From assembly GCA_017633615.1 (NCBI GenBank), contig JAGBPB010000090.1:35544-99543 (forward strand): a stretch of 64,000 bases of DNA, given 5' to 3'. This document shows positions 34,889 to 44,149 of the stretch, in pieces; positions within the stretch are counted from its first letter, which is position 1, and every line of letters starts with the position of its first letter. The DNA comes from Bacteroidaceae bacterium. GTDB lineage: Bacteria; Bacteroidota; Bacteroidia; Bacteroidales; Bacteroidaceae. Under the pieces are notes generated by a model. It did not search any database and had not been told where the DNA came from. It saw nothing but the letters and a program-made list of their open reading frames with translations. The translations under genes were made by a program, and so were the position numbers.

Positions 34889-36058
34889 ATGTCAAAGGAA
34901 TTCGGATTTTGGGCTGTTGTGGCGCGTGAGGTGAGGCGAATGCATTCACGTCCGCTCTATGGTCTGAGCATAATCTGCGCACCGCTGTTCTGCTATATCT
35001 TCTTCACTACACTGATGAGAGAAGGATTGCCGCAGGGAGTGCCTGCCGGTGTTGTGGATGAAGACAACACTGCGGTTTCAAGGTCTATATTGCGTAATCT
35101 GGATTCTTATCAGCAGACGGAGATAATAAGGCAGTATGCAAACTTTGCCGAGGCTCGTGAGGCTATGCAGAAGAATGTGATTTACGGATTTTTCTATATT
35201 CCCAAAGGAACTCAGGAGCTTGCTTCAAGCCAGCGTCAGCCTACCATATCTATTTATACCAACGCAACCTACCTGATACCTTCATCGCTGCTGTACCGCG
35301 ACATGAAGACAATGGCCGTGATGGCATCGGCTGCGGTTGGGCGTGAGGTGCTGTTTGCCAAGGGTGCCAATATGGATCAGGCAATGGGATTCCTGCAGCC
35401 CATACAGATGGATATGCATGCCCTTAACAATCCATGGCTCAACTATAATGTATATCTGAGCAACACCATGCTGCCCGCAGTACTGGTGCTCATGGTGCTT
35501 ATGGTTACCTGTTTCAGCATTCATACAGAACTGAAGGATAATACGGCCAGAGAGTGGATGGAGATGTCTGGTGATAACATACTGAAGGCCGTAAGCGCAA
35601 AGCTGTTCCCGCAGACACTGATGTTCTCACTGATGGCTCTGATATATCTGGTTCTGCTGTACGGATTGCTGGACTTCCCTGACCATAACGGTTTCTGGCC
35701 TATGCTGCTGGCTGCCGAGTTGCTCATTCTGGCATCACAGGGATTTGCGGTATTCATTGCATCGGCCATACCGTCACTGCGCTGGTCACTGAGTCTGTGT
35801 ACTCTTTGGGGCGTGCTTTCCATCCCTATCAGCGGATTCTCATTCCCTGTAATGGGTATGCCGGAAGCCCTGCAAGCTCTCTCATATCTGTTCCCGCTCA
35901 GATATTATTTCCTGATTTATGTAGATCAGGCGCTGAACGGCATCAGTATGGTATATTCAGCTTGGTTCTATCTGGCTCTGCTTGCGTTCACCATCCTGCC
36001 GCTGGTTGATATATCCATGTTGCGAAAGGCCGCCCATAATTACACTTATTTACCTTAA
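34889..36058 (+). CDS. ABC-2 type permease 1
   Basis: The 389-residue protein has an N-terminal membrane helix (about 22-42), a large periplasmic domain (about 45-175), and five C-terminal helices (from about 195), as in the ABC2_membrane_3/YhiI-associated permeases. It begins 8 bp after hlyD. No ATPase gene accompanies this operon in the window, which is noteworthy for an ABC permease pair. Confidence 0.85.
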   Translation: MSKEFGFWAVVAREVRRMHSRPLYGLSIICAPLFCYIFFTTLMREGLPQGVPAGVVDEDNTAVSRSILRNLDSYQQTEIIRQYANFAEAREAMQKNVIYGFFYIPKGTQELASSQRQPTISIYTNATYLIPSSLLYRDMKTMAVMASAAVGREVLFAKGANMDQAMGFLQPIQMDMHALNNPWLNYNVYLSNTMLPAVLVLMVLMVTCFSIHTELKDNTAREWMEMSGDNILKAVSAKLFPQTLMFSLMALIYLVLLYGLLDFPDHNGFWPMLLAAELLILASQGFAVFIASAIPSLRWSLSLCTLWGVLSIPISGFSFPVMGMPEALQALSYLFPLRYYFLIYVDQALNGISMVYSAWFYLALLAFTILPLVDISMLRKAAHNYTYLP

Positions 36059-36070
36059 AAACAGAAGGAT

Positions 36071-37330
36071 ATGTGGTTCAAAGATATGCTTGATGTCTCA
36101 GGCAAGGAACTGAGAAAAACGGTATCGGACGTGGGAGTTCTGGTATTCTTCATCATTGTACCGCTGCTATATCCGTTGTTGTACGCTTATCTGTACGGTC
36201 GTGAGGTGGTGCGTGAAGTTCCTGTGGCTGTTGTTGATGACTGTCGCAGTACCACAAGCCGTGAATTCATCCGTAAGTCAGATGCCACTCCTGACCTCAA
36301 GGTTATTTCATACTGCGCCGATATGGAGGAGGCCCGTAACTTGATACACCGCCACAAGGCTTACGGTATTATATATATTCCCGCAGAGTTTGAGAAAACA
36401 CTTACTGAGGGCCGACAGGCTACCATAAACCTCTATTGCGATATGAGCGGCCTGCTCTATTACAAGGCTTTGCTGAGCGGCTGTACTATGGTCTCGCTGG
36501 ATATGAACCGTGACATCCAGATGGTGCGTCTGGCGGGTTTGTCTGATTGGGAGAAGGATGCTATGACCATGCCCATAGAGAATGAATACGTCACTATGTT
36601 TAATCCGGCCAACGGATTCCAGGGATTCCTTATTCCGGCTGTGCTTATCCTTGTTCTGCAACAGACTCTGGTGCTTGGCGTGGCTATGATGGCAGGAACT
36701 GAGAATGAGCGCCGCCGCAAGGGTGAACTGATCCTAGGCAGTGAGTACGATAATCCTATAACCGTATTGGGAGGCAAGGCTCTTGCCTATCTGCTGGTTT
36801 ACGGTTTTACTGCAACATATGTGCTTTGCTTTGTGCCGTGGCTGTTCAATATGCCTCAGCTCTGGCAGTTGCCTACGCTGGTCGCTTTCATCGTCCCGTT
36901 CCTGTTGGCAAGTATATTCTTTGCCATAAGCATCTCATTCTTTGTACGTGACCGTGAATCATGCTTCCTGCTGTTTGTGTTCGTATCAGTACCGCTTATC
37001 TTCATGTCTGGTATATCATGGCCTACGTCAAATATGCCCTCATTCTGGAGAACTTTTGCGCAGATATTCCCTTCAACGCATGGTGTGAACGGTTTTGCCC
37101 GCATCAACACTTCCGGTGCGCTGCTTCAGGATGTAAGATATGAATGCCTTGCCCTCTGGATCCAGACTGCTGTCTATTTCATGCTCTCTCTGATTATCTA
37201 TGAGCGAATGTACCGTTCGGATAAGATGCCGGGCTTTGAGTTTGTGCTGGCTGTACGTACCCGCGTACGCAAGGACCTCAGGGAAGTAAAACGCGATATT
37301 AAAGCTGTCCGCTCACATCTGAAAAGGTAA
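36071..37330 (+). CDS. ABC-2 type permease 2
   Basis: The 419-residue paralogue of the preceding permease has the same layout: helix at about 19-39, periplasmic domain (about 40-175), then five helices (from about 180), and an additional basic C-terminal tail (RTRVRKDLREVKRDIKAVR, about 397-415). It starts 12 bp after permease 1. The two probably form a heterodimer for export of a small hydrophobic compound. Confidence 0.85.
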   Translation: MWFKDMLDVSGKELRKTVSDVGVLVFFIIVPLLYPLLYAYLYGREVVREVPVAVVDDCRSTTSREFIRKSDATPDLKVISYCADMEEARNLIHRHKAYGIIYIPAEFEKTLTEGRQATINLYCDMSGLLYYKALLSGCTMVSLDMNRDIQMVRLAGLSDWEKDAMTMPIENEYVTMFNPANGFQGFLIPAVLILVLQQTLVLGVAMMAGTENERRRKGELILGSEYDNPITVLGGKALAYLLVYGFTATYVLCFVPWLFNMPQLWQLPTLVAFIVPFLLASIFFAISISFFVRDRESCFLLFVFVSVPLIFMSGISWPTSNMPSFWRTFAQIFPSTHGVNGFARINTSGALLQDVRYECLALWIQTAVYFMLSLIIYERMYRSDKMPGFEFVLAVRTRVRKDLREVKRDIKAVRSHLKR

Positions 37331-37336
37331 CACAAT

Positions 37337-38188
37337 TTATTTCAGCGTGGAGAACTTTCCGGTGACGGATTCGGAATAGGTCGCTGAGACCGGGATATGG
37401 GGAGCTCCGGCGTATTCCAGTTCTGCAAACAGACCGTCGGGACCTTTCTGTATGGCGCTTACCTTGCGCAGGTTCACGTAGTAGGAGCGGTGGCAGCGTA
37501 CAATGTTGTTTGATTCACATATCTGTTCTATGGCTCTCATTGAGTTGCGCAATGGGTACCGCACCATCTTGTCCATATTAAGGTAGCAGATGTTTACATA
37601 GTTGTCGGCAGCCTCCACATAGAGCACTGCATTGGCTGCTATTGCCAGTTTAAGTGAACGTTTTTCATCCATAAAAGGAAGTGTGCTGTCTTCACGTCCT
37701 ATTTGACCTGAGGCATATTTGTCAATGGTGACCAAGTTCTTGGCTATGCGGCTGTCTCTATCCTTAAGTTCCGATAAAAGAGCTACAATAATATATGGAA
37801 ACACCAGAATAGAGCAGGTGATAAGGAACATCTTGGGGAGCAGGTCAACGTATGTCATGATGCGTTTATCCATGAGCCATACGAACAAGGCGCAGAACAT
37901 TGTTATGGCAAGCGCTTCCATAAGTTCCCAAAGAATGAATCCCGTATAGTTCATTTGATGTTTACTACGTACCAACAGCATTGAGAGGCGGCTGATGAGC
38001 GCAACTACCAACTCTATTGATGCCATTATTGCGGCACGGAAAGCAAGCTGTCCCTGTGTAACCTCCATAAATGTGTCCAGATGGAACGGTTTGGCGCCGA
38101 TCAGAAAGAAAAAGGCATATAACGGGATGAGCAGTATGTAACATGCCATGATGTTGCCTTTGAAATATGTATCCGGAATTTTATGCAT
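37337..38188 (-). CDS. Membrane-bound LytTR transcription regulator
   Basis: The 283-residue protein has four predicted membrane helices (about 13-33, 50-72, 84-106, 119-141) and a C-terminal LytTR DNA-binding domain (about 180-283), with the diagnostic YVEAADNYVNICYL (about 196-209) and RCHRSYYVNLRKV (about 237-249). It has no receiver domain, so it senses through its membrane part or a partner protein. It converges on the efflux operon and diverges from the 38,424 gene; the space between holds repeated GGGGTnAAA motifs. Confidence 0.87.
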   Translation of the reverse strand: MHKIPDTYFKGNIMACYILLIPLYAFFFLIGAKPFHLDTFMEVTQGQLAFRAAIMASIELVVALISRLSMLLVRSKHQMNYTGFILWELMEALAITMFCALFVWLMDKRIMTYVDLLPKMFLITCSILVFPYIIVALLSELKDRDSRIAKNLVTIDKYASGQIGREDSTLPFMDEKRSLKLAIAANAVLYVEAADNYVNICYLNMDKMVRYPLRNSMRAIEQICESNNIVRCHRSYYVNLRKVSAIQKGPDGLFAELEYAGAPHIPVSATYSESVTGKFSTLK

Positions 38189-38216
38189 AATATGTGTATT
38201 TTTACGATTCTGGTTG

Positions 38217-38247
38217 CAAATATAGGGGTAAATTTTTGTCCCACAAT
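38217..38247 (-). promoter_or_regulatory. Promoter of the LytTR gene
   Basis: On the minus strand ATTG (38244-38247), 19 bp, TATATTTG (38217-38224), 28 bp before the ATG. Confidence 0.55.
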
Positions 38248-38285
38248 TATTGGGGTTAAATTATTTACTACAAAAATTCACCCCT
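38224..38285. promoter_or_regulatory. Inverted repeat and GGGGTnAAA cluster between divergent genes
   Basis: AGGGGTAAATTTTTGT (38224-38239) and ACAAAAATTCACCCCT (38270-38285) form a 16-bp inverted repeat with one mismatch. A further GGGGTTAAA lies between them (from 38252), and weaker copies in reverse orientation follow near 38,294-38,307 and 38,350-38,360. The repeat covers the LytTR promoter. It could be an operator for the LytTR protein itself. Confidence 0.5.
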
Positions 38286-38373
38286 GTATTCCTGATTTTA
38301 CCCTCAAATATCGGTTTTAGTCACATTGAGGTGGCACATATCCCTTTTATTTTTACCCATCAGATGGCTGTAG

Positions 38374-38381
38374 TATCTTTG
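38374..38381 (+). promoter_or_regulatory. Promoter -7 box of the 38,424 gene
   Basis: TATCTTTG, 42 bp before the ATG. Confidence 0.5.
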
Positions 38382-38423
38382 TGGCGAAAATAAATTGTAG
38401 AACAATAAGAAAACAATAAGGAT

Positions 38424-38816
38424 ATGACAACAATCTGTTCATTTGACTGCAATCAGTCGGCTCTGAGGAGCATTGCCGGTGATGTGAAGCCTTTTGCACC
38501 GGTTGACGGCAAGTGGGTTGAGGTATCACCCCGTGTATTCGAGGATCGCGTACGTAACTTTGCTTACGGTCTTATGGTCCGTGATTATCGTCGTGATGAA
38601 ACAATTGTTTTCACAGGATGCTCAGATGAGATGAAGCCTTTTATCAGGACAGCCTGCAAGCTTGCTCATCTGAATGCTTCTTTCAATGTTGAGGCTGACG
38701 CTACGCAACTTTCCGTAACTGATGTTGAGTATCTGATGCTCATCGGTGGCACCTGGTCACGCAAGTACAAGGCATCAGTTGACCGCACAATAACACGCCT
38801 TATCTTAGGCTGTTGA
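38424..38816 (+). CDS. Small protein resembling the N-terminus of acyl-CoA synthetases
   Basis: The 130-residue protein has no signal peptide. Residues about 27-90 (WVEVSPRVFEDRVRNFAYGLMV, then a hydrophobic strand and FIRTACKLAHLNASFNV) resemble the first subdomain of ANL adenylate-forming enzymes, where the substrate-loading helix and first Rossmann strand lie. The ATP/AMP-binding core is absent. It is not a recent pseudogene in appearance: it has its own promoter, a clean stop and a strong terminator. The resemblance is by eye and may be fortuitous. It is divergent from the LytTR regulator. Confidence 0.55.
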   Translation: MTTICSFDCNQSALRSIAGDVKPFAPVDGKWVEVSPRVFEDRVRNFAYGLMVRDYRRDETIVFTGCSDEMKPFIRTACKLAHLNASFNVEADATQLSVTDVEYLMLIGGTWSRKYKASVDRTITRLILGC

Positions 38817-38841
38817 CAATCAGCCCGTTTTATTCATATCT

Positions 38842-38867
38842 ACAGCGGCATTATGCCGCTGTTTTTG
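38842..38867 (+). terminator. Intrinsic terminator
   Basis: ACAGCGGCA (38842-38850) and TGCCGCTGT (38854-38862), loop TTA, followed by T-rich sequence. Confidence 0.88.
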
Positions 38868-38887
38868 TTTCATCTTATTTCTGCTTA

Positions 38888-38920
38888 TTTGATTTGCAAA
38901 TATTATTTTTGCACATCAAA
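38888..38920. promoter_or_regulatory. 33-bp interrupted palindrome over the antiporter promoter
   Basis: TTTGAT (38888-38893) plus GCAAA (38896-38900) mirror TTTGC (38908-38912) plus ATCAAA (38915-38920), with only a central 7-bp spacer and a 2-bp mismatch. It surrounds the TATTTTTG -7 box (38904-38911), so it probably is an operator for a repressor of the antiporter gene. Confidence 0.5.
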
Positions 38921-38929
38921 TGATAATAT

Positions 38930-41197
38930 ATGTCTGAAGAAGCGAATTTATTGAAAGACCTTGCGCTGATACTGATTTCAGCCGGCGTATTCACCATAAT
39001 TTCAAAGGCACTTAAGCAGCCTCTAATCTTAGGATATATTCTGGCAGGTTTCCTTGTGGGACCGCATATGGGTCTGTTCCCCACTGTAACCAGCACCGCT
39101 ACGGTAAGTGAATGGTCTGAGATAGGTATCATATTCCTGCTGTTTGCCCTGGGACTTGAATTCAGTTTCAAGAAGCTGCTCAAGGTGGGCAGCAGTGCCC
39201 TGATAACTGCTGTAACCCAGTGTGTGGGTATGTTCATACTGGGCTTCATGGTAGGTGAGGCAATGGGTTGGAGCAGCATGGAGTCAATATTCCTGGGCGG
39301 TATGCTGTCAATGTCATCGACCACCATAATAATAAAAGCGTATGATGACCTGGGACTTAAGGACAAACCGTTTGCTCCGCTGGTTTTCGGAGCCCTGGTG
39401 TTTGAGGATCTGATTGCTGTTGTACTTATGGTGTTGCTTTCAACACTTGCGGTATCAAACAAGTTTGCAGGCGGTGAGATGCTAATGGGATTGGGCAAGC
39501 TGGTATTCTTCCTGATTCTGTGGTTCCTGGTGGGTATCTATCTTATTCCTACGCTGCTCAAGAAGGCGCAAAAATACCTTAATGATGAGATTCTGCTGCT
39601 TGTGAGTATAGGTCTGTGCTTTGTGATGGTTACACTGGCTACCTTGGCTGGTTTTTCAGCTGCTCTTGGCGCCTTTGTGATGGGCTCAATTCTGGCAGAG
39701 ACTCTGGAGAGCGAGCATATAATGCATCTGGTAAAGGGTATCAAGGATCTGTTCGGAGCCATATTCTTTGTATCGGTAGGTATGATGGTTGACCCCCATG
39801 TCATTGGTGAACATTGGGGCCCGATACTGATTCTGACCATTACTGTGATGGTGGGAATACTATTCTTCTCCACGTCAGGAGCAATTGTAGCGGGGCAGGG
39901 ACTTGACAATGCGGTTCACGCCGGTTTCAGCCTGGCGCAGCTGGGTGAGTTCTCATTCATCATTGCCGGTCTGGGCGTATCACTGGGTGTGATGCGTGAC
40001 TTTATATATCCTGTAATAATTACGGTGTCAGTCATCACCACTTTCACAACTCCTTATATGATAAAGGCGGGAACGCCTGCTTACCAGTATCTGCTCAGGA
40101 AACTGCCGCAGCAGTTTGTCCTCAAGATTAACTCTTTCTCAGATCAGGAGCGTAAGAATACCGCTGCTGCGCAGAATGAGTGGAAAAGGCTTCTCAAGGA
40201 GCTGGCTCTGAGGATGTTGCTTTACGGAGTGGTGCTGATTGCCCTGAATTTGGGCTCACATCTGTTCCTTGACAAGTTCCTTAACAGCCGTCTGGATGCT
40301 CTGACTCCGTTTGTGAGGAATCTCATAAGTGTCGTGATAACATTGGCGGTAATGTCACCGTTCCTGGTGGGATTCGCCCTGTCCGGTGATCAGATAAGCC
40401 GTTCTTCCATCAAGCTTATCAAGGCCAGACGATCCAACGTATGGCCGGTCATATCACTTGCCTTGTTGCGTATCCTTATAGCAATGGGATTTGTAATTAG
40501 TGTTATAGCAACCCATTTCAATCTGGCGTTCTGGACCATACTGCTTATATTCGTATCCGGAGTTGTTTTCTTCTTTGTAGGCCGCCGTTCCATCAGCAAG
40601 TTCACGATTGTGGAGGACCGTTTCATGGCCAACCTGAACGAAAAGGAACAGCAGCAGCGCCGTATGGCTCCCGTAACTTCAAAGGTATCGGACAAGATGG
40701 CACGTTACAATGTAAAGACTGATATGATAACCATTTCGGCCGATTCCCTTTACGCGGGCAAGCCCCTGCGTGAACTTCCGTTCCGACATAAAACGGGCGT
40801 AAACATAGTCAAGATTGTACGTGGCAGCCGCACCATAATGATTCCTACAGGCGATGAGGTGATATTTCCGTTTGACAAGCTGCTGGCCGTAGGAACTAAG
40901 GATCAGTTGACGGAGTTCCGTAAGGATATGACGGAGAATATCTTTGTGCCCGACGATTCTGCTGCAGAAACCCTTGCTCCGCGTGAATTCCAACTGGATT
41001 CAATTACGCTCAAGGAAGATTCCTGGCTTACAGGCAAGACGCTGATAGAGACCGATATGCGCTCGTGCGGCTGCATGGTTATCAGCGTGGTGAGCGATGG
41101 TCAGGTTACCACCAATCCCAAGCCAGACTATCGCTTCAAAGCTGGCGATATAGTCTGGCTTGCAGGCGAGAAATCGGCCTGTGAATGGTGGGATTAA
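38930..41197 (+). CDS. CPA2-family cation:proton antiporter with two TrkA-C domains
   Basis: The 755-residue protein has an antiporter domain of about 12-13 helices (about 5-385; LFALGLEFSFKKLL about 66-79, SMSSTTIIIKAYDDLGL about 126-142), further hydrophobic segments (about 420-555), and a cytoplasmic tail with two TrkA-C (RCK-C) domains (about 600-670 and 685-755). It has no TrkA-N NAD-binding domain. Family members are Kef-type K+ or Na+/H+ antiporters. It is a single-gene unit converging on the NatB gene with 2 bp between stops. Confidence 0.88.
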   Translation: MSEEANLLKDLALILISAGVFTIISKALKQPLILGYILAGFLVGPHMGLFPTVTSTATVSEWSEIGIIFLLFALGLEFSFKKLLKVGSSALITAVTQCVGMFILGFMVGEAMGWSSMESIFLGGMLSMSSTTIIIKAYDDLGLKDKPFAPLVFGALVFEDLIAVVLMVLLSTLAVSNKFAGGEMLMGLGKLVFFLILWFLVGIYLIPTLLKKAQKYLNDEILLLVSIGLCFVMVTLATLAGFSAALGAFVMGSILAETLESEHIMHLVKGIKDLFGAIFFVSVGMMVDPHVIGEHWGPILILTITVMVGILFFSTSGAIVAGQGLDNAVHAGFSLAQLGEFSFIIAGLGVSLGVMRDFIYPVIITVSVITTFTTPYMIKAGTPAYQYLLRKLPQQFVLKINSFSDQERKNTAAAQNEWKRLLKELALRMLLYGVVLIALNLGSHLFLDKFLNSRLDALTPFVRNLISVVITLAVMSPFLVGFALSGDQISRSSIKLIKARRSNVWPVISLALLRILIAMGFVISVIATHFNLAFWTILLIFVSGVVFFFVGRRSISKFTIVEDRFMANLNEKEQQQRRMAPVTSKVSDKMARYNVKTDMITISADSLYAGKPLRELPFRHKTGVNIVKIVRGSRTIMIPTGDEVIFPFDKLLAVGTKDQLTEFRKDMTENIFVPDDSAAETLAPREFQLDSITLKEDSWLTGKTLIETDMRSCGCMVISVVSDGQVTTNPKPDYRFKAGDIVWLAGEKSACEWWD

Positions 41198-41199
41198 TG

Positions 41200-42519
41200 T
41201 CACTTCATCTTGATCCAGGCTCCCAGATCTTTCCAGGTGGGTTTCTTGCCGTGCATGAATACGCCTACGCGGAATATGCGGGCGGCTATCCAGGTCATTA
41301 TGATGAATGAGATGTAGAGTATTACAAGTGATACTGCAATCTGCCATACCGGAATGCCGAAAGGTATGCGTGCCATCATCACTATGGGTGATGTGAACGG
41401 AATCATCGAGCACCAGAACACCAGATCAGAGTTGGGATCATTCATCACGTTCATCATGACTATGATAGCTACAATGACGGGCATCATTATGATACCGTTG
41501 AACTGAGCTGCATCCTGCGGGGTGTCAACAGCTGAGCCTATGGCTGCGTACATGGAGGCATAGAACAGGAATCCGCCTACGATGTAGAGCAGCAGTTCAA
41601 GGAACAAGCCAGCTATGTAACCCACGTTGGTAAACTTGCTTACTATGCTTGTGATCTCAGGCGTACCTGTCGATGCCATTGCGGTGGCAGCTTCAATACC
41701 GGCATTGCCCATAATCAAAGGCATGATGAATGCGCTTGCACACATTACGAGTACAGCCCATATTACAATCTGCAGGGCAGCTACAAGTGCTATACCCAGT
41801 ATCTTACCCATCATGAGGTCAAAAGGACTGCATGATGTAACCATAACATCGAGCACGCGGGTCTGTTTCTCATCTATTACGGACTGCAGAACCTGCTGTC
41901 CATATACTATCAGAATAAAGTATAGAAGCATACCCAGTATGAGGCCCATAGCCCATGAGGCCATGGTTGATGTTTCCTCCATGCCGTTCTCATCTTCCAG
42001 ACCGTTGTTCTTAAGGGTTTGGAGACCGTTTACGCGTACGTTTGCATCGGCCAGGATCTGGTCCATGTTCTCCAGTTCATAGCGGCTCAGGCGCTCGGTG
42101 CGCAAAATTCCCTGTATCTGGTTCTGTATGTTTTCCTCTACGCTCATGGATGACGCGTCGTTCAGTATGAGTTGGATGTTCTGAGGATTGTCCAGAATGT
42201 CGCTGCCTATTACCAGTATACCGTAAAAAAGGTCTGAATTGTTATATTGCGCACGGGCCTGACCTACGGTTGTCTCCTTGGAAAGCAGTTGGAAGGATAC
42301 TGTCTTGCCTGATACCAACTGAGTACCCACAAACTGGTTCTCACTGTTGTCTATAACTACAATGTTCTTGGTTGATGAACCGCCCTTCATCATCATGAGA
42401 CTGGGTGCAACCATCATGGCAATCATCAGCAGCGGGGTGAGCAGTGTGGTGATAATGAATGATTTTTTACGGACACGCTCTGAAAATTCACGTTCTACTA
42501 TAAGACCTATCTTGTTCAT
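41200..42519 (-). CDS. NatB-like ABC-2 permease
   Basis: The 439-residue protein has an N-terminal helix (about 21-43), a periplasmic domain (about 45-185) and six C-terminal helices (about 190-430), of the Na+ efflux/NatB (ABC2_membrane_3) type. The start MNKIGLIVEREFSERVRKKS (residues 1-20) is characteristic. It lies 12 bp after the ATPase gene and ends a minus-strand operon. The exported substrate is uncertain. Confidence 0.85.
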   Translation of the reverse strand: MNKIGLIVEREFSERVRKKSFIITTLLTPLLMIAMMVAPSLMMMKGGSSTKNIVVIDNSENQFVGTQLVSGKTVSFQLLSKETTVGQARAQYNNSDLFYGILVIGSDILDNPQNIQLILNDASSMSVEENIQNQIQGILRTERLSRYELENMDQILADANVRVNGLQTLKNNGLEDENGMEETSTMASWAMGLILGMLLYFILIVYGQQVLQSVIDEKQTRVLDVMVTSCSPFDLMMGKILGIALVAALQIVIWAVLVMCASAFIMPLIMGNAGIEAATAMASTGTPEITSIVSKFTNVGYIAGLFLELLLYIVGGFLFYASMYAAIGSAVDTPQDAAQFNGIIMMPVIVAIIVMMNVMNDPNSDLVFWCSMIPFTSPIVMMARIPFGIPVWQIAVSLVILYISFIIMTWIAARIFRVGVFMHGKKPTWKDLGAWIKMK

Positions 42520-42531
42520 AGCTGTAACTGA

Positions 42532-43458
42532 TTAAAGTGTACCGTTGACGGCACGGATGAATATATCGTTCATACTCGGAATAATCTCCTGGAAGGAGCG
42601 CAGGTTCACGCTGTCATTGAGTGAACCTATTACGGCACGTACATCATCATCGGATGCGATGTGTATTTTCTGCTGTGTGTAACCGCCTATGATACCTTCA
42701 GACTCTCCCAAAAGGTTTGCTTTACCGTTCACTGCATTTGCAAACTGCTCATCGGTTCCCTTGAAGATAACCTGGAAGGTGTTACCGCCGGCTTTACGGC
42801 GAATCTCCTCAACGGAGCCGGAGAGAATGTTCTGTGATTTGTTTATGAGTGTGATGTCATCACATATCTCCTCAACGGATTCCATGTTGTGTGTGGAGAA
42901 GATTACTGTGGCACCGCGGTCACGCAAGCCCAGGATCTCCTGCTTGAGCAGATTGGCGTTGATGGGGTCAAAACCTGAGAACGGCTCGTCAAATATGAGC
43001 AGTTTGGGTTCATGTACTACAGTGGTGATGAACTGCACCTTCTGCGCCATACCTTTTGAGAGGTCTTCAACCTTCTTGTCCCACCAGTCAATGATGCCGA
43101 GGCGTTCAAACCACTGGCGCAGTTTGTTTATGGCGTCAAAGCGGGCCATGCCGCGCATACGGGCAAAGAATACGGCCTGCTCACCTACTTTCATTTTCTT
43201 GTAGAGACCGCGTTCCTCAGGCATATAACCTATCTGATAAATGTCATCGGCTGTGATTTCGTGGCCTTCAAACCATACTTTACCGCAATCAGGGATTGTC
43301 ATGCGGTTGACCACGCGGATTAGTGTTGTCTTTCCAGCCCCGTTGGGTCCGAGCAAACCGTAAATGGAGCCGCGTGGAATCTCCATTGAGACATCGTCAA
43401 GAGCCTTGTGTCCGGTGTATGTCTTGGACACATGCTCGATTTTTAAAATAGAATCCAT
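42532..43458 (-). CDS. NatA-like ABC transporter ATPase
   Basis: The 308-residue protein has Walker A GPNGAGKTT (about 37-45), a signature region DLSKGMAQKV (about 132-141) and Walker B LLIFDEPFSGFDP (about 153-165). A C-terminal extension (about 225-308) is DUF4162-like. It pairs with the downstream NatB-like permease. The gene starts 29 bp after the SGNH gene's stop. Confidence 0.92.
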   Translation of the reverse strand: MDSILKIEHVSKTYTGHKALDDVSMEIPRGSIYGLLGPNGAGKTTLIRVVNRMTIPDCGKVWFEGHEITADDIYQIGYMPEERGLYKKMKVGEQAVFFARMRGMARFDAINKLRQWFERLGIIDWWDKKVEDLSKGMAQKVQFITTVVHEPKLLIFDEPFSGFDPINANLLKQEILGLRDRGATVIFSTHNMESVEEICDDITLINKSQNILSGSVEEIRRKAGGNTFQVIFKGTDEQFANAVNGKANLLGESEGIIGGYTQQKIHIASDDDVRAVIGSLNDSVNLRSFQEIIPSMNDIFIRAVNGTL

Positions 43459-43487
43459 CTTAATGATAATTATTGTTAGGGATTGAA

Positions 43488-44144
43488 TTACTTCTTCTTT
43501 TTCTTGCTGAAAACGTTTTCAAATATGATCTGGGCAATCATATGTTCACCTTCCTCATTGGGGTGTATGGTGTCAGGGAAATACTGGCGTTTGCCTTGGA
43601 ACGGGGTATTGAGGTCAATGAGAGGCAGGTTCTCCTCCTGGGCAACCTCCCTGATATAAGGTATCACGCCGTTGTAAATCACACTGTCGTTTATGCTCCA
43701 TGCGCGTCCGTATGCGGGTACGGGCAGGCAAAGCCAGATCTTGGGTTTGGAGGGCAGGTCACGGAACGACTCGATCAAAGATTTGAGGTCCTGCTTGAAA
43801 TGTTCCTGTTCCTTCCAGTTATATGGCTTGCTGTCATTGGTGCCCAGCTTTATGGTTACAATCTGCGGATTGAATTCAAGGGCATCCTTGTAAGCCTGCT
43901 CATTCATGTAAGGCATATCGGTTCCCATCATCGTGGTGGTGCCGCTCACTCCAAAGTTGCGGACATCATATTTTTCACCAAGCATGGAGCTCAGTACTCC
44001 GGGGTATGCATCGTGCAGGCGGTCTTTTATTCCGTGACCGTAGGTGATGCTGTCACCGACGCAGGCTACCCTTACGGGCTCACTCGTGCAGGCTGTAAGT
44101 ATCAGTGCGATGACTGACAACAGAATGAATGTACTTTTTTTCAT
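43488..44144 (-). CDS. SGNH/GDSL-hydrolase lipoprotein
   Basis: The 218-residue protein has a lipobox (cysteine at residue 19, ILTAC) and the SGNH blocks: GDSITYGHG (about 31-39; Ser nucleophile), the Gly of block II near residue 66, LGTNDS (about 99-104; Asn of block III), and DTIHPNEEG (about 190-198; Asp and His). It is a periplasmic or surface esterase of unknown substrate; an acetyl-xylan or acyl esterase is possible. It lies 5 bp after the DAHP synthase gene in the same operon. Confidence 0.87.
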   Translation of the reverse strand: MKKSTFILLSVIALILTACTSEPVRVACVGDSITYGHGIKDRLHDAYPGVLSSMLGEKYDVRNFGVSGTTTMMGTDMPYMNEQAYKDALEFNPQIVTIKLGTNDSKPYNWKEQEHFKQDLKSLIESFRDLPSKPKIWLCLPVPAYGRAWSINDSVIYNGVIPYIREVAQEENLPLIDLNTPFQGKRQYFPDTIHPNEEGEHMIAQIIFENVFSKKKKK

Positions 44145-44149
44145 ATAGC

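Noticed and set aside
43473..44117. Long plus-strand frame of 214 codons.
   Set aside because: It is antisense to the SGNH lipoprotein, which has a lipobox and all catalytic blocks.
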